Shown: piece by piece, positions 41,254 through 48,134 of the stretch | Layout of the letters: the number at the start of each line of letters is the position of its first letter | How positions within the stretch are numbered: position 1 is the first letter of the stretch | NCBI GenBank assembly: GCA_020634615.1 | Contig: JACKBI010000002.1 | Span: 1-64,000 of the forward strand | Length of the DNA: 64,000 nt | Origin: Anaerolineales bacterium | GTDB lineage: Bacteria > Chloroflexota > Anaerolineae > JAAEKA01 | Direction: 5' to 3' | Made by a program: the position numbers and the translations under genes | The notes under the pieces: model-generated | What the model saw: the letters and a program-made list of their open reading frames with translations, nothing else | The model's database searches: none | Told to the model about the DNA's origin: nothing

Positions 41254-41284
41254 GCCTGGATGCCCGCCTCCGCGGGCATGACAA
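41254..41284. repeat. REP-like palindromic unit between hoxH and hoxW
   Basis: GGATGCCCGCCTCCGCGGGC followed by ATGACA is a GC-rich palindrome of the ATGCCCGC-N-GCGGGCAT type. It is related to the units at 15899-15970. It could form a stable hairpin after the hoxH stop and lower expression of the genes downstream. Confidence 0.65.
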
Positions 41285-41313
41285 TGTGTGGTATGCACAA
41301 TTGATTGCAAAAC

Positions 41314-41805
41314 ATGATCTTGATCATTGCGTATGGTAATCCTTTGCGCGAAGATGATGGCGCAGGGCTGGCTCTGGCTTATAAGCTGGACGCAGCGCTG
41401 CGCCATCCTGGTCTCGTGACGCGGCGAATCGAGACACAGCAACTGCTGCCAGAGCTGGCTGCAGATATTGCATCTGACCAGACGCAGGCGGTTGTGTTCG
41501 CAGATGCCCGTGTCGCACTGTCGCCGGACGAACAAGTCACAGTCACTTCACTTACCTCCAGCAGGGCGGCAAGCCCAAGCCTCGGACATCACCTTGATCC
41601 CGAGGCCTTGCTGACCTACGCCGGCGCGCTGTACTACAGAACGATCCCGCCGGCCTGGCTGGTGACAGTGCCCGGATGGCGGTTTGGATTTGGCGAAACA
41701 CTGAGTGCTCAAACTCAGGATGCGATATCTATTGCACTCAACGACCCGGAAAGTCAGCTTCAGTGGCTGGTTGCTGACTTGCACAGATTGCACGGCATGC
41801 CATAA
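41314..41805 (+). CDS. hoxW: Hydrogenase maturation protease HoxW
   Basis: A 163-residue member of the HycI/HyaD/HoxW endopeptidase family that removes the C-terminal tail of the HoxH precursor after nickel insertion. It begins MILIIAYGNPLREDDGAG, with the nickel-sensing acidic residue in the GNPLREDDG block, and HHLDPEALLTYA carries the conserved His region. The ATG at 41314 gives this family start; TTG at 41305 would add only three residues. Specificity for the hydrogenase upstream follows from position. Confidence 0.9.
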   Translation: MILIIAYGNPLREDDGAGLALAYKLDAALRHPGLVTRRIETQQLLPELAADIASDQTQAVVFADARVALSPDEQVTVTSLTSSRAASPSLGHHLDPEALLTYAGALYYRTIPPAWLVTVPGWRFGFGETLSAQTQDAISIALNDPESQLQWLVADLHRLHGMP

Positions 41806-41829
41806 CAGCCACCGACCTTGGAGGACCGT

Positions 41830-43278
41830 ATGACGACAAACACCGACAGCAGGCAGATCGACCGCAAGTTTCGGGTACATATGCTGCCAATGGAATATGA
41901 CAAGCGCCCCATTGATGAGCGTATCCGCGACTTCGCCGAGGTGCTGATCGGCTACAACACAGAGACAGCTACGATCGAGGCAGCCCGCTGCATGCAATGT
42001 CCCGACCCGCAGCCTTGCATCAGCCGCTGCCCGGCTGGCAACGATGTGCCGCAGGCGCTGTGGCTGGCCAGCCAGGGTGACTTCATCGGCGCAGCTCAGG
42101 TCTTTGCTGCCACCAGCCCGCTGCCGGAAGTCTGCGGACGTGTTTGCCCCAACCTTTGCCAGCATGGCTGCGTCATGGAGCGCCGCTACGGGGCGATCTC
42201 TGTCGGCAAGCTGGAAGCGTTCGTGGCCGACCAGGCGCGCGCGGCCGGCGCGCTGAGCATTCCCGTGCCAGAAATCAAGACCGGCAAGCGGGTCGCTGTG
42301 GTCGGGTCCGGCCCCGCGGGCATCACCGTAGCTGAGGACCTGATCAAACAGGGCCACAGCGTCACCATTTACGAAGCGTGGCCAGTGGCAGGCGGCGTGT
42401 TGGTCTATGGTATCCCCAATTTCAAGCTGGACAAGCGCGTCGTCATGAACAAGATCCGCGATCTGGAAGAGGCAGGCGTACGAATCATCACCAACACCCG
42501 GATCGGTGAAGACGTCACGGTCGATGACCTGATGGCCGAGTACGATGCGCTCTTCCTCGGCACCGGCGCCGGCGTCACGGCCAACATGGACATCCCCGGC
42601 GAGGATTTGGAAGGCGTCTACATGTCCACCAACTGGCTGGTGCGCGCCAACGTGCCGCCGGAGTTCCTGCCGCCCACCATGCGCACGCCGCTGCAGGCGG
42701 GCAAACGGGTGGCTGTCATCGGCGGCGGCGATACCGCGGTGGACTGCGCCCGCACAGCCATTCGTCTGGGAGCGGAAGAAGCCACCATCGTCTACCGGCG
42801 CACCGAGGCGGAAATGCCGGGCAATGCACCCGAACGCGGCGTGTCGGTCCAGGAAGGTGTCAAGATCCGCTACCTGGAAGCGCCCGTGGAATTTATCGGC
42901 GACGAAAACGGCCACGTTTCTGCCATGAAGGTCATCAAGATGGCGCTTGGCGAACCCGACTCGTCGGGCCGGCGCCGCCCGGTGCCCATGGAAGGGTCGG
43001 AGTATGTGCAAGCGGTGGACAGCGTGGTGCTGGCCATCGGCTACTGGCCAGACCCGCTGATCGGCAAGACCACAGAGAATCTCACGACTCACAAATGGGG
43101 GCTGATCCTGGCCGACGAAGAGACAGGCGCGACGACCCGCCCCGGCGTCTACGCGGCCGGCGACAACGTCCACGGACCAGATCTTGTGATCACTGCCATC
43201 GCCACAGCGCACAAGGCCGCCGACAGCATTCATGCCTATCTGTGCGGCGAACCCGTGCCGGTGTTGTCGGCGAGCTGA
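41830..43278 (+). CDS. GltD-like NAD(P)H oxidoreductase (glutamate synthase small-subunit family)
   Basis: A 482-residue flavoprotein. The N-terminal Fe-S domain has CMQCPDPQPCISRCPAGNDV and VCGRVCPNLCQHGCVM. An FAD Rossmann site VAVVGSGPAGITVAEDL with GGVLVYGIPNFKLDK follows, then an NADPH site VAVIGGGDTAVDCARTA with YRRTEAEMPG, and PGVYAAGDNVHGPDLVITAIATAHKAA. No large glutamate synthase subunit gene is adjacent, so it may act as a stand-alone NADPH-linked electron donor, for instance with hydrogenase or ferredoxin (NfnB/SfrB-like); this is inference. GGAGG precedes ATG 41830. Confidence 0.88.
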   Translation: MTTNTDSRQIDRKFRVHMLPMEYDKRPIDERIRDFAEVLIGYNTETATIEAARCMQCPDPQPCISRCPAGNDVPQALWLASQGDFIGAAQVFAATSPLPEVCGRVCPNLCQHGCVMERRYGAISVGKLEAFVADQARAAGALSIPVPEIKTGKRVAVVGSGPAGITVAEDLIKQGHSVTIYEAWPVAGGVLVYGIPNFKLDKRVVMNKIRDLEEAGVRIITNTRIGEDVTVDDLMAEYDALFLGTGAGVTANMDIPGEDLEGVYMSTNWLVRANVPPEFLPPTMRTPLQAGKRVAVIGGGDTAVDCARTAIRLGAEEATIVYRRTEAEMPGNAPERGVSVQEGVKIRYLEAPVEFIGDENGHVSAMKVIKMALGEPDSSGRRRPVPMEGSEYVQAVDSVVLAIGYWPDPLIGKTTENLTTHKWGLILADEETGATTRPGVYAAGDNVHGPDLVITAIATAHKAADSIHAYLCGEPVPVLSAS

Positions 43279-43289
43279 TCGCTTCGAGC

Positions 43290-43357
43290 CGTACTCCTAC
43301 TCGTCCTCGTCCTCGTCCTCTTTTCCGAATAGAGAACGAGGACGAGTAGGAGCAGGA
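43290..43357. repeat. Tandem-repeat-armed inverted repeat (CTCGTCCTCGTCC type)
   Basis: The left arm repeats TCGTCC and TCCTAC (ACTCCTACTCGTCCTCGTCC); after TTTTCCGAATAGA the right arm reads GAACGAGGACGAGTAGGAGC. The arms pair along about 20 bases. It lies between the GltD-like and alanine dehydrogenase genes, starting 12 bases after the stop. Confidence 0.8.
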
Positions 43358-43370
43358 CAGGAGATAATCC

Positions 43371-44504
43371 ATGGACTTTGGAATTCCAACAGAAGTTCGT
43401 GATCTGGAAAAGCGGGTTGGCCTGACGCCGGCCGCGGTGGTGTCGCTGGTTGCAGCCGGCCACCGAGTCTTCATCCAGCGCGACGCCGGCGCCGATGCCG
43501 GGTTCCGCGACGAGCACTACGAACAAGCGGGTGCGCGCATCGTCTACACTGCGGACGAAGCCTATGGGCGCGCGGACGTGGTACTCAAGGTAGCCAGACC
43601 GACGGCGGCTGAACACACGCTGTTTCGCACTAATCAGGTCATCATGTCGTTCTTCCACCTGACGGTCGCATCAACCGATCTTGTTGCTGCACTGGCGGAA
43701 AAGGAAGTGACGGCCATCGCCTACGAGGTGATGGAGGAACCGGACGGCCGCCTGCCCGTGCTGCTGCCCATGAGCGAAACAGCCGGCCGGCTAGCACCTG
43801 TCTTTGCAGGCCAGTTGTTAACCAATACTGCCGGCGGCCGCGGCATCCTGCTCAGCGGCCTGCCCGGCGTGGCGCGTGCCATTGTCATCATCGTCGGCGC
43901 GGGATCGCTGGGACGCAGCGCAGCCAGGGCGTTTGTCGGCACCGGCGCCCAGGTGATCGTGCTGGACAACAACGTGGATCGGCTGAACCAGGTGGATACG
44001 ATGTTCAACGGCACCGTGACCACCATGATGGCCAATCGCTACAACATCGACCGCGTGGTCGGGTTTGCCGATGTACTGGTCGGCGCTGTCTTGCTCAAGG
44101 GACAGCGCGCGCCCGTGCTCATTACACGCGAGATGGTGCGCAAAATGCGTCCCGGTTCAGTAGTCATGGACTTCTCCATCGACCAGGGCGGATGCATTGA
44201 GACCAGCCGTCCCATGACCTTACGCGACCCCACGTTTGTTGCTGAGGGCGTTATCCACTTCTGCGTGCCCAACCTGCCGGCCGCGGTGGCCCGCACCTCA
44301 AGCCATGCGCTGACCAACGCGCTGCTGCCTTACATCAAGTCGCTGGCAGAGTGCGGCCTGGAGTGCGCATTGCGCGACTTTCCGGCCCTGCACGCCGGTG
44401 TGAAGATGTATCAGGGCAAGGTGGTCAGCCACCGGCTGGCCGAAGCGCTGGGACGTGAGATCGAGTTTGACCTGAATGCGGCCCTGGAAAGCCTTCCGAA
44501 ATGA
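43371..44504 (+). CDS. ald: Alanine dehydrogenase
   Basis: A 377-residue NAD-dependent alanine dehydrogenase/transhydrogenase-family enzyme that interconverts alanine with pyruvate and ammonia. It shows IPTEVRDLEKRVGLTPAAV at the N-terminus, MSFFHLTVASTDLV in the substrate region, and the NAD Rossmann site VIIVGAGSLGRSAARAFVG. The end VPNLPAAVARTSSHALTNALLPY is typical. It has AGGAG at the right distance. Regenerating NAD+ by alanine formation would fit an operon concerned with fermentative redox balance. Confidence 0.88.
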   Translation: MDFGIPTEVRDLEKRVGLTPAAVVSLVAAGHRVFIQRDAGADAGFRDEHYEQAGARIVYTADEAYGRADVVLKVARPTAAEHTLFRTNQVIMSFFHLTVASTDLVAALAEKEVTAIAYEVMEEPDGRLPVLLPMSETAGRLAPVFAGQLLTNTAGGRGILLSGLPGVARAIVIIVGAGSLGRSAARAFVGTGAQVIVLDNNVDRLNQVDTMFNGTVTTMMANRYNIDRVVGFADVLVGAVLLKGQRAPVLITREMVRKMRPGSVVMDFSIDQGGCIETSRPMTLRDPTFVAEGVIHFCVPNLPAAVARTSSHALTNALLPYIKSLAECGLECALRDFPALHAGVKMYQGKVVSHRLAEALGREIEFDLNAALESLPK

Positions 44505-45799
44505 ACTTCGAGCAAATCTACCGCCGCAAGGTGATGGACACCGATGCAGCCGTGGCAAGCATCCGCTCAGGCAGTCGCATCTATCTCGGCGGCGGCGCAG
44601 GCGTACCGGTGCAACTGACGGAAGCGCTGACCCGACGGTCGGCCGAACTGCGCAACGTCGAACTTGTCCATATCCTGACTTTCGCGGAAGCGCCTTATGC
44701 CAGCGCTGAACTTAGCGAGTCTTTTCGCGCCAATGCCCTCTTCATCGGTGGCAACGTGCGCAAGGCTGTCAATGAAGGCCGGGCTGATTTCACACCGGTT
44801 TTTCTGAGTGAGATTCCCAGTCTTTTCCGCGAGGGTGGCACGCTGCCGCTGGATGCCGCGCTGGTTTCCCTCTCGCCGCCTGATGAACACGGTTTCTGCA
44901 GCTTTGGTGTCGAGGTCGGCACGACCAAGCCGGCAGCCGAAGCAGCCTCGACCATCATCGCCGAGGTAAACCGCCAGATGCCCCGCACGCTGGGCGACAG
45001 TTTCATCCATCTGAGCCGGTTGAGCGCGATCGTCGAAGTTGATTATCCGATCCCGGAAGCGGTGCAGGGCGGCAGTTCGGATGTTCATCTCAAGGTGGGA
45101 CAAAACATCGCCGGTTTGATCCCCGACGGCGCGACCTTGCAGATGGGCATCGGCAGCATTCCTGACGCGGTCCTGCAGAACCTGACCAACCACAAGGATC
45201 TGGGCATCCACAGCGAACTCTTTTCTGACGGTGTGGTTGAGATGGTGGAACGCGGCGTGATCACCTGCGCCCGCAAGAGTTTCCACCCCGGCAAGATCGT
45301 CGCCGGCTTCCTGTTCGGTTCGCAACGTCTCTACGAGTTCGTCGACAACAACCCGATCATCGAGTTGCATCCAACCGATTACGTCAACGACCCGTTCAAC
45401 ATCGCGCGCAACGACAAGATGGTCAGCATCAACTCGGCCCTGGCGGTCGACCTGACCGGCCAGGTGTGCGCCGACTCGATCGGCACGCGGTTGTACAGCG
45501 GCGTCGGTGGCCAGCTCGACTTCGTGCGCGGCGCGGCACGCTCCAAGGGCGGCATGCCCATCATCGCTTTCCTGTCGACTGCCAGGGATGACACGGTCAG
45601 CCGCATCGTGCCGACGCTTCAGCCAGGATCTGGCGTAATAACGACCCGCAACGACGTGCACTTCGTGGCCACCGAATACGGAGTCGCCTCACTGCACGGT
45701 CACACGATCCGCCAGCGTGCCCAGGCGCTCATCAACATCGCCCACCCCCGGTTTCGCGAGGATCTGACCAAGTCAGCCCGCGAGCTTGGATACCTGTAG
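44501..45799 (+). CDS. Acetyl-CoA hydrolase/CoA-transferase (Cat1/4-hydroxybutyrate CoA-transferase family)
   Basis: A 432-residue CoA-transferase of family I (acetyl-CoA hydrolase/transferase type). The oxyanion motif is LQMGIGSIPDAVL, and the Glu in LGIHSELFSDGVVEMV is in the position of the catalytic glutamate. SLSPPDEHGFCSFGVEVG and GGQLDFVRGAARSKGG are also standard. It can move CoA between acetate and another acid. It overlaps the stop of ald by ATGA and is the last gene of the operon before the terminator. Likely use is acetate/acyl-CoA exchange in fermentation. Confidence 0.88.
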   Translation: MNFEQIYRRKVMDTDAAVASIRSGSRIYLGGGAGVPVQLTEALTRRSAELRNVELVHILTFAEAPYASAELSESFRANALFIGGNVRKAVNEGRADFTPVFLSEIPSLFREGGTLPLDAALVSLSPPDEHGFCSFGVEVGTTKPAAEAASTIIAEVNRQMPRTLGDSFIHLSRLSAIVEVDYPIPEAVQGGSSDVHLKVGQNIAGLIPDGATLQMGIGSIPDAVLQNLTNHKDLGIHSELFSDGVVEMVERGVITCARKSFHPGKIVAGFLFGSQRLYEFVDNNPIIELHPTDYVNDPFNIARNDKMVSINSALAVDLTGQVCADSIGTRLYSGVGGQLDFVRGAARSKGGMPIIAFLSTARDDTVSRIVPTLQPGSGVITTRNDVHFVATEYGVASLHGHTIRQRAQALINIAHPRFREDLTKSARELGYL

Positions 45800-45840
45800 T
45801 TCGTCGTCCCCCACGGTTCCCGCAAGGAGCGGAAGAAAAG

Positions 45841-45872
45841 ACACACCCCGCCAGAAGACCGGCGGGGTGTGT
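45841..45872. terminator. Perfect 12-bp hairpin between convergent operons
   Basis: ACACACCCCGCC and GGCGGGGTGTGT pair perfectly around AGAAGACC. On the minus strand it is followed by CTTTTCTTCC. It can stop transcripts of both the plus-strand CoA-transferase operon and the minus-strand gene ending at 45899. Confidence 0.82.
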
Positions 45873-45898
45873 CGATTCATGCGAGGAGTAGGTAACCG

Positions 45899-46225
45899 TT
45901 ACTTAGCGTGTTGTTCAATCTCAGCAACAAATTCGCTAAAATGCATCTGTCCGGGCAAGGCGTCGTGGCGTTCGGGATCATCCAGGGGATGCACATGCCA
46001 CCCGCCGGTGTTGTCAGCTCCATAAACCCGTTTGCTGTCATGAACCCAGGCGTACGCGGTAGTGCCTGTCTGTTCATTATGGAATGCGTCAATAAATCCG
46101 CCTGACGTTACCCCAATGCGCAGCTTGATGGAAGTTGACGAAACTTGATGAACCACGGGTATCTCACAGATCAACGAGGCAATTGCGACCTGAAAAACCA
46201 CTCGCTGGAACTCATCACGCGTCAT
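45899..46225 (-). CDS. Small protein, TumE-like toxin candidate (108 aa)
   Basis: Begins MTRDEFQRVVFQVAIASLI. The later part, GGFIDAFHNEQTGTTAYAWV then KRVYGADNTGGWHVHPLDDPERHDAL, resembles the FDN-x-HxH style ending of small TumE/DUF6516 toxins with their RelE-like sheet. This link is from motif memory and is weak. The gene overlaps its upstream partner by ATGA in antitoxin-first order. The His-rich end could be catalytic. Confidence 0.6.
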   Translation of the reverse strand: MTRDEFQRVVFQVAIASLICEIPVVHQVSSTSIKLRIGVTSGGFIDAFHNEQTGTTAYAWVHDSKRVYGADNTGGWHVHPLDDPERHDALPGQMHFSEFVAEIEQHAK

Positions 46226-46530
46226 GCCAGGGTATCCATCATTTCAGCCAGCTTCTGCCGGTCGGTTACCGCTGCCTCCCAGTCCCAATAATCCTGTTCC
46301 ACTTGATAGCCGTACCGATCGGGAATGCGATCCTCGTTCCAGGCGTCGCGGAACGCCTCAAATTCCATGCCATAGCGCTGCTCGAACGTATGGCATCGCT
46401 CGTTGGCTTCGATCAGTTTCAAGGTCACCAGTTCCTTGATGGCGATCGGCAACGAAACCTCTACCCTGGGCTGTTGAGTCAGATCGGTGAGCACGCGATA
46501 GATCGGTTTGGAGATGACTGTTTCAAGCAT
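46222..46530 (-). CDS. Small protein, antitoxin candidate (102 aa)
   Basis: A 102-residue protein beginning MLETVISKPIYRVLTDL, followed by VSLPIAIKELVTLKLIEANERCHTFEQRYGMEFEAF and an acidic, Trp/Tyr-rich C-terminal part (YGYQVEQDYWDWEAAVTDRQK). GAGG stands nine bases before ATG 46530; an ATG at 46539 is too close to it. I know similar two-gene pairs from other environmental genomes but no characterised member. The order, size and overlap suit a toxin-antitoxin or enzyme-chaperone pair. Confidence 0.62.
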   Translation of the reverse strand: MLETVISKPIYRVLTDLTQQPRVEVSLPIAIKELVTLKLIEANERCHTFEQRYGMEFEAFRDAWNEDRIPDRYGYQVEQDYWDWEAAVTDRQKLAEMMDTLA

Positions 46531-46608
46531 TAGCGACATCCTCGGTTCATCAAGACTAGGCCGATCATAGCTCAGGTCCCGTATGTCAACAAGCGCGTTC
46601 TTGCCACC

Positions 46609-47175
46609 TCAATCAGTGGAATGTGTCGCAAGGATCACACCCGCCCCGCCGGCGCTGCGTTCGGCGTCACCCGCGGGAGCTGGCGCGCTTTCTATCTCGC
46701 GCGCCAGCCTGCTGGCCAGCGCAATCAACGCTTCGACCTCGGACAACACCAGACCGAAACGATCCTGACCGTCCAGCAGTTGCCGCACGAGCCAGGCGCG
46801 TACGATGCGTTCGAACTCGGCCTGCGTGCTGTAAACAGTCCATTCACCGATGCCAAGACGCTGGAACACCAGGCCAGCTGGCGTGCGCGGCACGTTCTTG
46901 AGCAGCGCAAGGATCGGGTGCTGCACTTCGTGCGCGGCGTCCCACTCGATGCCCGCCGGCGCGGTGATGTCGCGCCCCAACATGAAGATGTAGAGGTCGC
47001 AATCATGCGGCGCAACGTGCACCGTCACCTCGTCCCGTTCGTGACCGGGCAGCGGCGCGCGCCCGATCTGCCAGCCCAGCGTCACCGGCATCCCGGCCAC
47101 CAGCCGTCCAATCAGATCGCGCTCTGCCTCCAAATCCGCGCTGGCGCTCACATACAACCGCACCGCTCGTCGCAT
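46609..47175 (-). CDS. DUF4062-like/TIR-like small protein
   Basis: A 188-residue soluble protein. It starts RLYVSASADLEAERDLIGRLV and has DLYIFMLGRDITAPAGIEWDAAHEV. This fits the DUF4062 pattern (a strand, then S-x-x-DLxxER, then a D-x-Y/L strand), a domain related to SEFIR/TIR folds and often joined to NTPase or NACHT proteins. Here it stands alone, with a helical tail. It follows the acyltransferase gene on the same strand by 16 bases. The function is unknown; a defence or signalling role would be speculation. Confidence 0.6.
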   Translation of the reverse strand: MRRAVRLYVSASADLEAERDLIGRLVAGMPVTLGWQIGRAPLPGHERDEVTVHVAPHDCDLYIFMLGRDITAPAGIEWDAAHEVQHPILALLKNVPRTPAGLVFQRLGIGEWTVYSTQAEFERIVRAWLVRQLLDGQDRFGLVLSEVEALIALASRLAREIESAPAPAGDAERSAGGAGVILATHSTD

Positions 47176-47191
47176 CGCTTCACCTTTCCGA

Positions 47192-48127
47192 TCACTGCTT
47201 GCCGATTACCGGTTGCTGTTCGCTGTTCGCCAACCCCTCATCCCACACCGGATAGAACATCAGCCATTGATTGGGACGGGCATTGACCAGGCGTTCCACT
47301 GCTTCGAGTACCCGCAGCGTGTTGTGCAGCACATCCTCCTCGCGGCTGCCAACCCGCTCCATCTCGATCCAGCGCGAGATATGCACCACGTAACCGCCGT
47401 CGGTGGGCCGGTACTCGCACGAGGAGATCAGGATTGGCGAGTCGGTCTGCAATGCCAGCCGGACATGGCCGACAGGCAGGCGCGCTGGCCGGCCAAAGAA
47501 GGGGATCATCTCGCCGCCGCCAAATGGATCGGGACGGTCAACAGCGGTTGCCACCATACCGCCTCGTTTCAATACGGTCAGCGCCTTGCGCAGCGCCGAT
47601 ACGTCGATCGGCATGATGTCGATGCCGCCGGCCAGCCGCATCTCATTTTGCAAACTGTAACCGCTGGGAGGCAACGCAAAGCCCAGCGCGGACAACTTGT
47701 AACCGCGGTAGGAGACGTAAAGGGCGCCCAGATCGAAATTGCTGACGTGTGGGCCAACCAGCAACGCGCCGCGCTTCTGGCGCGCGATTTCATCGAGGTA
47801 GTAGTCGGTCAGCGCCGTGCTGCGCACATTGGCAAGGATTGCGTCAGGACCAAGGGCCAGCGCCTTGTACAGATCCCAATAAACGTGACCGGCGTGTTGC
47901 AGCACCGCACGCGCCGTGCGCTGCACCTCCTCGTCGCTGGCCTGCGGTCCAAGCACCACGCGCATATTGGACACGATGGTCTGCATCAACGCTGTGCCCG
48001 AGCGCCGACCCAGAATGCCGGTCGCCGCGTCGGCCAGCGCATAGCCGACGGGAGTGGGTACATTGCGACCGAGCCAGTAGCCGAAGCGCAGGGCGGCCGC
48101 ACTGTTGGTAATATCTCGCAAATCCAT
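47192..48127 (-). CDS. Lysophospholipid acyltransferase-like protein (LpxL/HtrB family)
   Basis: A 311-residue acyltransferase. The catalytic HxxxxD is in LLVGPHVSNFDLGAL, with the later blocks GGIDIMPIDVSALRKAL and GGMVATAVDRPDPFGGGEMIPFFGRPARLPVG. It would acylate a lipid headgroup at the inner face of the membrane. Chloroflexota usually lack lipopolysaccharide, so phosphatidylinositol mannoside-type or glycolipid acylation is possible, but this is inference. The start at 48127 gives MDLRDITNSAAAL. It lies directly after the YfhO-flippase gene. Confidence 0.85.
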   Translation of the reverse strand: MDLRDITNSAAALRFGYWLGRNVPTPVGYALADAATGILGRRSGTALMQTIVSNMRVVLGPQASDEEVQRTARAVLQHAGHVYWDLYKALALGPDAILANVRSTALTDYYLDEIARQKRGALLVGPHVSNFDLGALYVSYRGYKLSALGFALPPSGYSLQNEMRLAGGIDIMPIDVSALRKALTVLKRGGMVATAVDRPDPFGGGEMIPFFGRPARLPVGHVRLALQTDSPILISSCEYRPTDGGYVVHISRWIEMERVGSREEDVLHNTLRVLEAVERLVNARPNQWLMFYPVWDEGLANSEQQPVIGKQ

Positions 48128-48134
48128 AGCGACC

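Noticed and set aside
41314..41327. Palindrome ATGATCTTGATCAT overlapping the hoxW start codon
   Set aside because: It is formed by the MILII codons and lacks the 22-base spaced -10; probably chance, though a repressor site cannot be excluded.
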